The notes: generated from the sequence alone by a model not told the origin. Positions 50,720 to 59,634 are shown, counted from the first letter of the stretch. The stretch: 64,000 nt of DNA from a virus (IMGVR_UViG_3300034375_008262:1-64000); one strand, 5' to 3'. A program made the numbers and translations.

Positions 50720-53667
50720 TAGAATAACTTGCCTCCAAATTGTCTAGTAATTCTTGCTGCGGCGCCGCTTTGGAAATTTTCTGCTGCTTGTGCAAAAGAA
50801 GTTACAGTTGCCTGTTGTATATAACCAGGTATCTTGTCAAAATTCTTCTGTATTGACGCAGGCATTTGTTGGACAGCATTTGCTAATTCAGCAGGCAATT
50901 GTCCTTGGAATTTTTGCATAACATCTGGCAATTCTGCAGAAAGTTTTTGCAATGTTATAGGCAGTTGTGCTTGTGCTTGTGATAGTGCAGCCGCAAGTTG
51001 CGGTTGTCCTGCTGCAATAGCTGCATTAATTTCGGCTTGTAATCCTGCGCCGCCTGCAATCACTCTACTAATATCGCCATTGATATCTTGACTGCCAGCT
51101 AATACTGCATTAGCAAGACTACTACTTGTAATGTTATTAAATAATCCAGGTATTTGATTTTGTAGTTGTTGTGCTGCTGCTGGTAACCCTTGGTTAAGTT
51201 GACCTAATGCACTGTTAAGTTGACCGCCAAATCCGCTTGGCAAAATACTTGACAGGGCACCAATTGTTCTGTTCAAGGTATTTGCAATTAAATTAATTTG
51301 ATTAAATGCACTAAAAACATTTTGTGCTATATCATTTATTGCTGTGCCACTAAACAATTCAGGAATTTTATCAATTTGATTGTTTGAAAATCCTGTTAAT
51401 AATGAGTTTATACCATATTCAGTTTTTTGTAAAAGAGCTTGTGTTGCAACTGATTGACTTGCAATTTTTCTGTTGATATTTCCTAAAACTAAATTTGGAT
51501 TAGAATAAAGATTTGATAAAACTAAACTATTAGATAAATTTTGATCTTCTAATGTTTGTCCTGGCATTTTCATTAAATTCAAAGTTTGTGTAAATGTTCC
51601 GTTTGCAAATTCATTACGGAAAGTTACAATCTTGTATACGCCGCTAAAAGCATTTGCAGGATCTAATGCAGTAAGGTTGCCAACAAAATCTACACTTGTC
51701 CTAAAACTAATCAAAACAAAAACTTCGCCTCTTGTAATATCAAGATGTCCTTTGTCTGTTACACCAATTGCACTAGATTGAGGATGATTGTTGCCAAAGT
51801 CAGCTTCAGTAAAATAAAAAGGATCTCCCCAAATTCTTAAATCAAGCATAACATTATCTTGGTCACTGTTGAGAATTAACTTGTTAAAATGTTCTGCTAT
51901 TCTTCTTTTACCGCTATCGTCACCAGATCCGCCTGACGGTGATGTTGTGCCACTGCCTGTGGCTACATTACCAGACGGATTAGAAAAATCTTCGCTGGCT
52001 GTAACTGAAAATCCTGGGCCAACACTTGAAACACTTTGTGATGTAGGTTCTATTACTGCCCTATTACCTGAATTTTGCATAGTGTCCTGACCGCCTTGTG
52101 ATCCAAGTCTAGTCATTTCTTTGTAGAATGCATTGTTAATATTAAAAGTAAAATCTATAATATCTGTGTTAAGTCCTGTATACACATAATTGTAGTGTTT
52201 TACTGCTTTTTTGATTTGAGGACTGTAAGTTTGGGGTGCTAGTCCAGTAATTCTACTTGAATGAATGCTCTGCGGTGTCACAATGTAAGTATAACGCATT
52301 GCAGGATTACCTGTTTTTGCCATCATACTTGGATCAATTATTTCGCTACGAGAATGAATTTTAAACCAAGTTATTTCTCCTTGATCTCCAAAACCATCTA
52401 TTACAGCAAGTTCATCTGCTTTAGCCTTTCCCCATGCACTTCCAAGTAAAACACCTTCAATAATTTTTTCAATTTTTTCACCAACACCAAATTGAAATTC
52501 TCTATTATCTGGATCAAATGTCATTGATCCTCTAGTAATCACTTTTGTTCCGTCTGGGTTTTCTCTTATTTGACCGTCAACTAATGTTTTAAAAGGAATA
52601 TTTCCGTAGGCAAATTGATCATCTGTAATAAGTGCTTGTCCTAATTCGTTTTCGTTTTCATTTATAACTGCATTTGCTCTTATACTACGAGGATTTGGTA
52701 TTTGTCTATTGATTTGTGCTAGATTTCTTTCAGCTTGTAGTTTTTCAAACGGATCTGCAAATCCAGAGAGTGTTTGTTCTAATGCTGTAACTCTAGGTTG
52801 GTTTGCTTGTCGAATTAATCTAGCATCTGATACTGCTGTTTGTCTTTGCTCTTCAGCAATATCTCTTTGTCTTCTAGCTCTATCACGTAATGAATATTCG
52901 TATTGTCTAGAAGTAGTTACATAAGCTCCATCCGAATTTAATAAACTAATATCTTGTGGGAAATCTATTCTAAATTCATGCGGAATATAATTTGTATCTT
53001 GTCTAGCTTTTTCAGTTTCAATTTTGTTTAGATGCTCTTCTAAACTAAATTCTCCCCAAGATAAGATTTCTCCTACACTTCCCCCTTTTAAAGCAGCATC
53101 GTTTGGTATTCTACATATTTGATCAAAAAAGGCTTTGTGATTCCAAGGTATAGCACTCACTTGATACATAGCACCTGCTGCTGTGACTTCAAACGTTACA
53201 TTTATCAAAGACAATACTAAATTGTGCGATGGCAATATTTTTGTATTATTGTTATCATCAAAACCTTTAAATGTGCATTTGAATAAAAATGGTGCATTCA
53301 AATAACTTACACCAACACCAAGTGCTTGCTCAGTTGCAATACTTAAACTTTGAAAAAATAACCCAACGCTACCTGGTTCTATTACTTGAAAATCAATTTG
53401 TATTGCATTTGAAAAACTAGTTCCTGGATTAGCAGTAGGCAAGTAGCTTGCATTAACATTGTCTATAAAAAATTCAACATTTGTTCCAGTATCGTCCTCA
53501 ATAGCTGTAGTTAAACTTTTGTCAGAGAACCCTCCAGACTTGATAATGGTAACTGCTGCACCATCTTTATAACTTTGTTCGCCGTTGGCTTGTCTAGCGT
53601 TTAAAACACCAAATTCAAAGTTATAGTTGTAGGTAGCAAAACTGTTTAAAGGGTTTTCTAATGCCAT
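50719..53667 (-). CDS. Putative baseplate hub protein (gp27-like role)
   Basis: 982 residues. Residues 1-200 form a beta domain (YNYNFEFGVLNARQANGEQ, VEFFIDNVNASYLPTANPG, IDFQVIEPGSVGLFFQSL). A basic helical region follows (RRQRDIAEEQRQTA), then beta domains (WFKIHSRSEIIDPSMMAKTG, YTYIVTPQSIH, MLDLRIWGDPFYFTEADFGN, FSGVYKIVTFRNEFANGTF). The last 250 residues are Gln/Ala-rich, probably coiled. Its place between gp53 and the gp5-like spike fits the hub, which carries the spike. Similar proteins are labelled virion structural in marine phages. GGAGG at the end of gp53 provides the ribosome site. Confidence 0.72.
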   Translation of the reverse strand: MALENPLNSFATYNYNFEFGVLNARQANGEQSYKDGAAVTIIKSGGFSDKSLTTAIEDDTGTNVEFFIDNVNASYLPTANPGTSFSNAIQIDFQVIEPGSVGLFFQSLSIATEQALGVGVSYLNAPFLFKCTFKGFDDNNNTKILPSHNLVLSLINVTFEVTAAGAMYQVSAIPWNHKAFFDQICRIPNDAALKGGSVGEILSWGEFSLEEHLNKIETEKARQDTNYIPHEFRIDFPQDISLLNSDGAYVTTSRQYEYSLRDRARRQRDIAEEQRQTAVSDARLIRQANQPRVTALEQTLSGFADPFEKLQAERNLAQINRQIPNPRSIRANAVINENENELGQALITDDQFAYGNIPFKTLVDGQIRENPDGTKVITRGSMTFDPDNREFQFGVGEKIEKIIEGVLLGSAWGKAKADELAVIDGFGDQGEITWFKIHSRSEIIDPSMMAKTGNPAMRYTYIVTPQSIHSSRITGLAPQTYSPQIKKAVKHYNYVYTGLNTDIIDFTFNINNAFYKEMTRLGSQGGQDTMQNSGNRAVIEPTSQSVSSVGPGFSVTASEDFSNPSGNVATGSGTTSPSGGSGDDSGKRRIAEHFNKLILNSDQDNVMLDLRIWGDPFYFTEADFGNNHPQSSAIGVTDKGHLDITRGEVFVLISFRTSVDFVGNLTALDPANAFSGVYKIVTFRNEFANGTFTQTLNLMKMPGQTLEDQNLSNSLVLSNLYSNPNLVLGNINRKIASQSVATQALLQKTEYGINSLLTGFSNNQIDKIPELFSGTAINDIAQNVFSAFNQINLIANTLNRTIGALSSILPSGFGGQLNSALGQLNQGLPAAAQQLQNQIPGLFNNITSSSLANAVLAGSQDINGDISRVIAGGAGLQAEINAAIAAGQPQLAAALSQAQAQLPITLQKLSAELPDVMQKFQGQLPAELANAVQQMPASIQKNFDKIPGYIQQATVTSFAQAAENFQSGAAARITRQFGGKLF

Positions 53668-53967
53668 TTATCCTCCAAGCACAGAGTCAAGTGTAGTTTT
53701 TTGCGGTAATTTAATAGTTGTTCCTGCTCTAAAATCAAAGACTGGATCTTTGATAATATCCATGTTGCGTAGAGCAAATACCCACCATAATTTTGCATTA
53801 CCATATAAGTCAAAACTTAACAAATCTGGTCTATATGTATATTGCGGTTCAATAGTATATGTTACATCATTTTCTACTGCGGGTAAAAATCTTGGTTGGT
53901 ATATATCCATGTAACTTTCATTTATAGGTGTTTCAAAGTAAGGACTTGAAGCTGAATATTTTGCCAT
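53668..53967 (-). CDS. gp53: Baseplate wedge protein gp53
   Basis: 99 residues. The conserved centre YRPDLLSFDLYGNAKLWWVF, then RNMDIIKDPVFDFRAGTTI and IKLPQKTT, is diagnostic of the LysM-like gp53 family. In T4, gp53 (196 residues) completes the wedge and clamps wedges together; this is the compact marine form. Start overlaps the stop of the 53967 gene by one base; its final codons include the GGAGG used by the hub gene. Confidence 0.9.
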   Translation of the reverse strand: MAKYSASSPYFETPINESYMDIYQPRFLPAVENDVTYTIEPQYTYRPDLLSFDLYGNAKLWWVFALRNMDIIKDPVFDFRAGTTIKLPQKTTLDSVLGG

Positions 53968-54851
53968 TAGATAAATCCTCCATTAGTTTTATTGCCAATG
54001 TAATCACCTTTAATAAATGATTCTAAGTTAAAATTCTTTTGTGCTGTTCTACTGTATGCTGGAGCAACTGTTACGTTAATAGTGCTTAATGTAGGAACGT
54101 AACAATAATTACCAGACACATTTATTTGATCATCAAGTGATACCTGATCTTCTAAAGGAACTTTGATGTAATCTACTGCATTTGGTAAATCTAGGTTAAA
54201 CATCTTTACAATAACAGGTGTATGGTCAAATATAAAATTACCATATCCAGATAATGCCACTCTAGGCGGTGGATGACCTTGCAAAGGTCCTTGCCCATAG
54301 AACATTTTTGTAATACTTCTTAAAAAATGCACTGCTGCTACCCAATATGCTCCGTCTCTTTCGTTTTCTACAGGAAATTCTGCACTAATTGTGATATCTT
54401 CTATCCTACTTGATTCATATACATGATAAGGATAGTTTGTATGCACAGGTTGTATTTGATCATAATTTGCCATGCTAGACAAAAGAATCTGTGGTGTTGT
54501 AGGAAAAACTAAACTGTAATCACTTAAAAAAAGAGGTGACAAAATTTGACTTTGCGTAAAATAATCCGGTGCAGCAGGAAGATGAATACGCACACGCCAA
54601 TCTTCGCCGTTTTGTTGATTACCTGCGGCTAATCTTGCTTGTCTTACTGTTGCAGTATTAGGTGAAGCACCGTAGCTTACTTGTGTTCCTAATCTACCCT
54701 GGCTTACAAAGGTAATAAAGTCTTCTGCATTGCCAGAAGAAAATACCTTTCTTGCAGCATCAATTGTGCGCACTGTTTTTACAATTGGATTACTATTAAA
54801 AGCTGTTTGCACAGTGTTTACCAGCTGACCAACTACATTTATTACAGACAT
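53967..54851 (-). CDS. Putative baseplate tail-tube cap/initiator (gp48/gp54-like)
   Basis: 294 residues from ATG 54849-54851; a TTG two codons upstream is in frame but the AGGAGA ribosome site fits the ATG. The protein has DWRVRIHLPAAPDYFTQSQI, LVFPTTPQILLSSMANYD, RIEDITISAEFPVENERDGAYW, and VHFLRSITKMFYGQGP. I recall this type next to gp53 in marine T4-like phages; T4 has gp48 and gp54 in the tube-baseplate junction. Which of the two it replaces cannot be settled by reading. It heads the baseplate operon down to the CHAP gene. Confidence 0.6.
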   Translation of the reverse strand: MSVINVVGQLVNTVQTAFNSNPIVKTVRTIDAARKVFSSGNAEDFITFVSQGRLGTQVSYGASPNTATVRQARLAAGNQQNGEDWRVRIHLPAAPDYFTQSQILSPLFLSDYSLVFPTTPQILLSSMANYDQIQPVHTNYPYHVYESSRIEDITISAEFPVENERDGAYWVAAVHFLRSITKMFYGQGPLQGHPPPRVALSGYGNFIFDHTPVIVKMFNLDLPNAVDYIKVPLEDQVSLDDQINVSGNYCYVPTLSTINVTVAPAYSRTAQKNFNLESFIKGDYIGNKTNGGFI

Positions 54852-54869
54852 ATTCAATCTCCTATATAC

Positions 54870-54877
54870 TATTTAGT
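54870..54877 (-). promoter_or_regulatory. Late promoter-like ACTAAATA
   Basis: Lies 19 bases before the ATG at 54851, with AGGAGA in the leader. It is adjacent to the rightward promoter region of the sigma-factor gene. Confidence 0.5.
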
Positions 54878-54905
54878 TGACAAAATTATCTACGTAGTTT
54901 ATTAT
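54877..54905 (+). promoter_or_regulatory. Sigma-70 promoter of the late sigma factor gene
   Basis: TTGACA (54877-54882) and TATTAT (54900-54905) are 17 bases apart. The -10 overlaps a perfect late element, so the gene can be read by both forms of polymerase. Confidence 0.72.
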
Positions 54906-54910
54906 AAATA
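54903..54910 (+). promoter_or_regulatory. Late promoter TATAAATA
   Basis: Perfect late consensus, 16 bases before the ATG of the late sigma gene, sharing bases with the sigma-70 -10. Implies positive autoregulation. Confidence 0.7.
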
Positions 54911-54926
54911 CAAGTAAGGAGACCTC

Positions 54927-55751
54927 ATGGCAAGAAGAGTTAATTATCTCAACAACAAAGACATGTTAATTGAGATACATAGATCAAAAAATTCATTTGC
55001 AAGTTATTTAGAAAAAGAACATGCAGACTACGATTTAATTTTGAATAGTATTGATAAAATCAATGTTAGAACTATTGCTGAAGCAAAACGTGCAAAAGCA
55101 AAAAAACAATCAAATGAAATTTATGAACAAGCTAAAGCAAATGGTAAAAAAGTTAAACAAGCCGAATGCGAAGTAGATTACAGAAAAATCAAAAAAGACG
55201 AACTAATATTTCGTATTATGACATTTGAACACATTCCTGAAGAGCCAGGACGTAAGAAAAACCCTAAAACAGAAGCAGATAAAAAAACAAAACTACCTTT
55301 TCCACCTTATCAGCACTACAAGTTTGATGAAAACGATAATTTAATTTGTGTAGGCAAAAGTCATTGGGTTGGTGGCATGGAAAATGGACATTTTTCAAAA
55401 GATCACGGTAAGGCAACTAACAAACTTGCTATGATGTGGATGAAACTTGTAGATAGATATGCTACTAGAGGCAATGTTCGTGGATATACTTATAATGACG
55501 AAATGAAAGGTCAAGCAATATTGCAACTTGCACAAATTGGTTTGCAGTTTGATGAATCAAAATCACAAAACCCATTTGCATATTACACAGCCGCAGTTAC
55601 AAATAGCTTTGTTAGAGTGATTAATTTGGAAAAACGTAACCAAAATATTAGAGACGATATACTAGAAATGAACGATCTTAACCCAAGTCATACTAGAATG
55701 CACCAAGGCGAATGGGAAGCAGCCTTGCGTAGAGAAAAAGAAAGTAATTGA
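54927..55751 (+). CDS. gp55: Late-transcription sigma factor (gp55-like)
   Basis: 274 residues, longer than T4 gp55 (185). Residues 1-160 contain a charged helical N-terminus and a linker with FPPYQHYKFDENDNLICVGK that T4 lacks. The C-terminal half has the gp55 core: MKLVDRYATRGNVRGYTYND, QAILQLAQIGLQFDESKSQN, PFAYYTAAVTNSFVRVINLE, equivalent to sigma region 2 that binds core polymerase and the TATAAATA promoter. gp55 together with gp33 and gp45 redirects host polymerase to late genes. AAGGAG lies seven bases before the ATG. Stop codon overlaps the -35 of the next promoter. Confidence 0.85.
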   Translation: MARRVNYLNNKDMLIEIHRSKNSFASYLEKEHADYDLILNSIDKINVRTIAEAKRAKAKKQSNEIYEQAKANGKKVKQAECEVDYRKIKKDELIFRIMTFEHIPEEPGRKKNPKTEADKKTKLPFPPYQHYKFDENDNLICVGKSHWVGGMENGHFSKDHGKATNKLAMMWMKLVDRYATRGNVRGYTYNDEMKGQAILQLAQIGLQFDESKSQNPFAYYTAAVTNSFVRVINLEKRNQNIRDDILEMNDLNPSHTRMHQGEWEAALRREKESN

Positions 55752-55776
55752 CAATCTCAAAATAATGTTTTATACT
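55748..55776 (+). promoter_or_regulatory. Consensus sigma-70 promoter for gp47-gp46
   Basis: TTGACA (55748-55753), 17-base spacer, TATACT (55771-55776). The -35 contains the TGA stop of the sigma gene (55749-55751). It starts the recombination operon about 20 bases before AAGGAA. Confidence 0.82.
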
Positions 55777-55801
55777 ACAAGTTGGTAGAAGGAATAACAA
55801 T

Positions 55802-56815
55802 TTGTTTAAAAAAGCCGCTGTCTTTACGGATATCCACTTTGGATTGAAGGGTAATTCGCGAGTTCATAACCAAGATTGTGAAGAATATGTAGATTGGTTT
55901 ATCAAAACTGCAAAAGAACATGGGTGTGAAACAGCCTTGTTTACTGGTGACTGGAATCACAACAGAAACAGCTTAAATTTAACAACTATGGATTCTGGTA
56001 TACGCAGTTTAGAAAAGCTAGGTGCAGCATTTGATAAGTTTTATATGTTTGCTGGCAATCACGATTTGTATTACAAGGATAAACGTGACGTAAAATCTAC
56101 TGAATTTGCAAGACATATACCTGGTGTGACAGTTATTGAAGATATACATATCGAAGATGACGTTGCATTAGTGCCTTGGTTAGTAGGTGACGAATGGAAA
56201 CGTATGAGTAGCATTGAAGCAAAGTATCTGTTTGGACACTTTGAACTTCCTAGTTTTTACATGAATGCTATGGTGCAAATGCCAGATCACGGCGAACTGA
56301 AAAGCGAACACTTTGTAAATCAAGAGTATGTGTTCAGTGGACACTTCCACAAGCGTCAGAAGCAAGGCAAGATCCACTACATTGGTAATGCTTTCCCACA
56401 CAACTATGCAGATGCTTGGGATGATGACCGCGGTATGATGATATTAGACCGTGAGAATGGTGCAGAACCAGAGTATATCAACTGGCTAGACTGCCCTAAG
56501 TATAGAACTGTAAGGCTATCTCAGTTGATCGATGAAAAAGATACAATGCTAAAAAGCAAAATGTATCTAAGAGTTACCTTAGACTTGCCAGTAAGTTATG
56601 AAGAAGCTAGTTTCATTAAAGAAACATTTATTAGAGATTATGATTGCCGTGAAATAACACTTATTCCACACAAACAACTTGAAGAAATAAACACAGAACT
56701 TGACATTGCACAGTTTGAAAGTGTTGATCAAATTGTTAGCAACGAAATTATGGCAATTGACAGTGACAACTTTGATAAGGCATTGTTGTTAAACATTTAC
56801 AACGGTTTAGAATGA
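55802..56815 (+). CDS. gp47: Recombination endonuclease subunit gp47 (SbcD/Mre11-like)
   Basis: 337 residues. Metallophosphoesterase motifs in order: FTDIHFG (Asp10, His12), FTGDWNHN (Asp50), AGNHDLY (Asn86, His87, Asp88), GHFELP (His146), SGHFHKRQ (His181, His183). All metal ligands are present. gp47 forms a complex with gp46 that resects DNA ends for recombination-dependent replication. The start is TTG (55802-55804), set by AAGGAA eight bases upstream; no ATG fits. It overlaps gp46 by four bases (ATGA). Confidence 0.94.
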   Translation: MFKKAAVFTDIHFGLKGNSRVHNQDCEEYVDWFIKTAKEHGCETALFTGDWNHNRNSLNLTTMDSGIRSLEKLGAAFDKFYMFAGNHDLYYKDKRDVKSTEFARHIPGVTVIEDIHIEDDVALVPWLVGDEWKRMSSIEAKYLFGHFELPSFYMNAMVQMPDHGELKSEHFVNQEYVFSGHFHKRQKQGKIHYIGNAFPHNYADAWDDDRGMMILDRENGAEPEYINWLDCPKYRTVRLSQLIDEKDTMLKSKMYLRVTLDLPVSYEEASFIKETFIRDYDCREITLIPHKQLEEINTELDIAQFESVDQIVSNEIMAIDSDNFDKALLLNIYNGLE

Positions 56816-58590
56816 TTAAATTAAAAGATCTTACAGTAAAAAACTTTATGAGTGTGGGTAATGTTACCCAAGCAGTTGATTTCCAAGAGGATCAACTCAC
56901 TCTAGTGCTTGGTGAAAATTTAGATCAAGGAGGTGACGACACTGGATCACGAAACGGAACAGGCAAAACTACAATAATCAATGGATTATCTTACGCCTTG
57001 TTCGGCCAAGCACTAACAAATATCAAGCGTAACAACTTGATAAACAAAACCAACAGCAAGGGCATGTTGGTTACACTAAACTTTGAAAAAGGTGGTAACA
57101 AATACCGCATTGAACGTGGTAGATCACCTAACATACTAAAGTTTTACGTAAACGACAGTGAACAACTTGATGAATTAGAAGATAACAGTCAAGGCGACAG
57201 TAGAAAAACACAAGAAACTATCAATGACTTGTTGGATATGAGTCATGATATGTTCAAACACATTGTTGCACTTAATACATACACAGAACCTTTCCTAAGT
57301 ATGCGAGCAAATGACCAAAGAGCTATTATTGAACAGCTACTTGGTATTACAATACTTACAGAAAAGGCAAATTTATTAAAAGACAGTATCAGATTAACAA
57401 AAGATACTATTACAGAAGAAACATTAAAGATAGAAGCTATACAAAAAGCCAACGAAGGCATTGAAAACACTATTAACAATCTAAAACAAACGCAACGTGC
57501 ATGGAAAGCCAAGCATAATACCGATATTGAACGTTTAGAGTCTGCTATTATAGAGCTAGAACAACTAGATATTGATGCAGAATTAGATAGTCATGAAAAA
57601 TTGCAAAATTGGACTGAGTTAAACGCTGCAATTGCTGCACTTAACAAAGAAAAAGCCACATTAGAAAGTGCTCTAATGAGAGCAAACAAAAGTGTAGATA
57701 ACGCAACCAAGGATATTGCAGAACTTGACGATGCTACTTGTTATACATGTGGACAAGCACTACATGAAGACAAAAAAGCAGAGATTCTTGCAACTAAAAG
57801 CAAAGATTTGCAAGATTCTATGGCATATCAGACAGAAGTTGCTGGAAAATTAGATGATGTTGTTAAAGGTCTTAACAAAATTGGTGATATCAACGGTCGT
57901 CCTACAACATTTTATGAAACTGTAAAAGAAGCATATGAACATAGAAACAATGTAGATAATTTGAAGAAATCTTTGCTAAGTAAACAGCAAGAAGAAGATC
58001 CTTACCAGGCACAAATTAACGATTTAACCAATACAGCATTACAAGAGATCAATTGGGCACCTATTAACGAACTAAACAATGTAAAAGAGCATCAAGACTT
58101 CTTGTTGAAGTTACTTACAAACAAAGATTCGTTTATTAGAAAGAAGATTATTGATCAAAACTTAGCATATCTAAACAATAGGCTAACTTACTACTTAGAT
58201 AAAATAGGCTTACCGCATCAAGTTGTGTTCCAAAATGATTTAAACGTAGAAATTACACAGCTAGGACAGGATTTAGACTTTGATAACTTGTCACGTGGCG
58301 AACGTAACAGGCTAATACTCGGTCTTTCCTTTGCATTCCGCGATGTTTGGGAAAGTTTATATCAAGGCATTAACTTGTTGTTCATTGACGAGCTTATTGA
58401 TAGCGGAATGGACACAGCAGGCGTAGAAAACAGCATAGGCATACTGAAAAAGATGACTAGAGAGCGTGATAAGAACGTTTTCTTGATTAGTCACAAGGAC
58501 GAACTAGTTGGTAGAGTCAACAATGTTCTAAGAGTGGTAAAGGAAAACGGGTTCACTAGTTATGCAACAGACATTGACATTGTAGAATGA
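56812..58590 (+). CDS. gp46: Recombination endonuclease subunit gp46 (SbcC/Rad50-like ATPase)
   Basis: 592 residues. Walker A GSRNGTGKTT at 45-54; a coiled-coil arm interrupted by a zinc hook, CYTCGQ, near 310; ABC signature LSRGERNRL near 493; Walker B NLLFIDELID near 525; and a final SHKDE (H-loop). The insert after the early glycine-rich loop (DQGGDDTG) resembles marine gp46. It powers and regulates gp47. The start overlaps the gp47 stop, and its stop overlaps the next gene (ATGA), so three genes are coupled. Length matches T4 gp46 (560). Confidence 0.95.
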   Translation: MIKLKDLTVKNFMSVGNVTQAVDFQEDQLTLVLGENLDQGGDDTGSRNGTGKTTIINGLSYALFGQALTNIKRNNLINKTNSKGMLVTLNFEKGGNKYRIERGRSPNILKFYVNDSEQLDELEDNSQGDSRKTQETINDLLDMSHDMFKHIVALNTYTEPFLSMRANDQRAIIEQLLGITILTEKANLLKDSIRLTKDTITEETLKIEAIQKANEGIENTINNLKQTQRAWKAKHNTDIERLESAIIELEQLDIDAELDSHEKLQNWTELNAAIAALNKEKATLESALMRANKSVDNATKDIAELDDATCYTCGQALHEDKKAEILATKSKDLQDSMAYQTEVAGKLDDVVKGLNKIGDINGRPTTFYETVKEAYEHRNNVDNLKKSLLSKQQEEDPYQAQINDLTNTALQEINWAPINELNNVKEHQDFLLKLLTNKDSFIRKKIIDQNLAYLNNRLTYYLDKIGLPHQVVFQNDLNVEITQLGQDLDFDNLSRGERNRLILGLSFAFRDVWESLYQGINLLFIDELIDSGMDTAGVENSIGILKKMTRERDKNVFLISHKDELVGRVNNVLRVVKENGFTSYATDIDIVE

Positions 58591-58832
58591 ACGAATCGGA
58601 TACACATGACAAAATAGTGTTAGCAGTCCTTGAATATTTTGAACTAAACGAAATATTCAACCACAGGCCTGCAGAACTAAAGCGTAGGAAGGTGCGTAAA
58701 AAGCTATCTGAACTACGCAATCTATGCAATGTTAGGCGAGAAGAAATACTACAAGAACATATTAGGCATGTAAAAGACGGCAGAGCAAAAAATAATCCAG
58801 AAAAGGCACGAGAAGCAAAGACAAACAAGTAA
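58587..58832 (+). CDS. Small conserved hypothetical protein (81 residues)
   Basis: Starts MNESDTHDKIVLAVLEYFELNEIF, with a basic helical middle (ELKRRKVRKKLSELRNLCNVRREEIL) and Lys/Arg-rich C-terminus. It is likely an all-helical, nucleic-acid-associated protein, given its charge; no family named. Overlap with the gp46 stop (ATGA) and tight spacing to the next gene support expression with the recombination operon. Confidence 0.7.
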   Translation: MNESDTHDKIVLAVLEYFELNEIFNHRPAELKRRKVRKKLSELRNLCNVRREEILQEHIRHVKDGRAKNNPEKAREAKTNK

Positions 58833-58839
58833 CTATTAT

Positions 58840-59274
58840 ATGAATTGGACTTACAAAGGTAAAGAAATAACCGAAATATCGGATGAATATGAAGGATTCG
58901 TTTACCTTATAACCAATTTAACAGACAATCGCAAATATGTAGGCAAAAAACTAGCTAAATTTAAAACAACCAAGCCACCTCTAAAAGGCAAAAAGAACAA
59001 ACGCAGAGGTCACAAAGAATCAGATTGGCGAGACTATTGGGGATCATCAGATAAACTAATAGCAGACGTAGAAAAATTAGGCGAAAACAAATTCACTAGA
59101 GAAATACTTTACTTTTGTAAATCTAGAGGCGAAATGTCATACTTAGAGGCACGAGAACAATTTGAACGTAGAGTTTTAGAAACAGATGAATACTACAATG
59201 GTATTATAAACGTTCGAGTTGGTGGTTCAAAAATACTTAGAGAAAATTTAAAGGCACATCAGGACACTGTTTGA
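58840..59274 (+). CDS. GIY-YIG family nuclease (Seg-like)
   Basis: 144 residues. The GIY-YIG core is visible as GFVYLITNLTDNRKYVGKK (residues 19-37; Tyr22 and Tyr33-Val34-Gly35), then a basic loop KGKKNKRRGHKESDWRDYWGSS, and a Glu-containing helix (YLEAREQFERRVL). T4 Seg proteins and I-TevI use this domain for site-specific cleavage; many free-standing copies move by homing. There is no separate DNA-binding C-terminal domain, so it may be a simple nuclease. It begins eight bases after the previous stop and is followed by the structured non-coding region, which raises the question of a homing element. Confidence 0.78.
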   Translation: MNWTYKGKEITEISDEYEGFVYLITNLTDNRKYVGKKLAKFKTTKPPLKGKKNKRRGHKESDWRDYWGSSDKLIADVEKLGENKFTREILYFCKSRGEMSYLEAREQFERRVLETDEYYNGIINVRVGGSKILRENLKAHQDTV

Positions 59275-59280
59275 TCGGAA

Positions 59281-59580
59281 TTGTTCGATCCACCTTGAGC
59301 TTCACGTAACCACGTGATCAGATACTGGTGAAGTCCAACAGGCTGTATGCTACGAAAACCCCTTAGCACTAGGAACGAAGCGGGGGATAGCGCATTTTGC
59401 GTGATGTCGACGTAGGTTGGGAAAGGTCAGAGCCCAGTAGCATAGTCAAATACCTACTTCCGATCTCGGCCATGCTACTCGTATGAAGCTTTGAGAAGAT
59501 GGAACCGCTAGTAGGTTCCGTCTGACCAATTAATCTGTATGAAACTACAGTGCTTCGCACTTAAGATAAACAAATATGTG
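59281..59580 (+). ncRNA. Candidate structured non-coding RNA
   Basis: G+C in 59341-59520 is about 51% by count, against roughly one third for the genome, and no convincing protein is encoded on either strand. Stems seen: AGATGGAACC with GGTTCCGTCT (59497-59506/59514-59523, 10 pairs, loop GCTAGTA); CTTCAC/GTGAAG around 59310-59333; CCCC/GGGG; CGCA/TGCG (59391-59401); TGGG/CCCA (59418-59436) whose loop holds GGTCAGA, complementary to TCTGACC (59521-59527); AGTGC/GCACT near 59550. GTAGCATA (59437-59444) can pair with either TATGCTAC (59346-59353) or CATGCTAC (59471-59478). It lacks the landmarks of tmRNA, RNase P or a group I intron core. Strand is assumed from its neighbours. Confidence 0.62.
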
Positions 59581-59600
59581 TTGAGTGACAACGAAAACAC

Positions 59601-59619
59601 AGATGAACGTAGTTCATCT
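59601..59619 (+). repeat. Perfect 8-base inverted repeat
   Basis: AGATGAAC, loop GTA, GTTCATCT. It lies between the structured region and the promoter-like element of the next gene. With two T's only after it, it is a weak terminator at best; it may be an RNA 3' end or a regulatory stem. Confidence 0.6.
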
Positions 59620-59626
59620 TAATAGT

Positions 59627-59634
59627 AGTAAATA
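59627..59634 (+). promoter_or_regulatory. Late promoter-like AGTAAATA, leaderless type
   Basis: TAAATA (59629-59634) is four bases before ATG 59639. The overlapping TATAAT (59633-59638) has no matching -35. Confidence 0.52.

Noticed and set aside
50407-52924. Short plus-strand frames opposite hub and spike genes, some with hydrophobic runs
   Set aside because: Antisense shadows without start signals; Cys/Ile-rich because they mirror Ala/Gln-rich codons.
59369-59560. 63-codon open frame on the minus strand in the structured region
   Set aside because: No ribosome site, odd composition driven by the GC-rich RNA; antisense to the operon.
59281-59580. tmRNA, RNase P RNA or group I intron
   Set aside because: No tRNA-like end with T-loop, no tag frame, no conserved P7 pair (the CATAGTC segment has no GACTATG partner) and no RNase P core. 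Left as unclassified.
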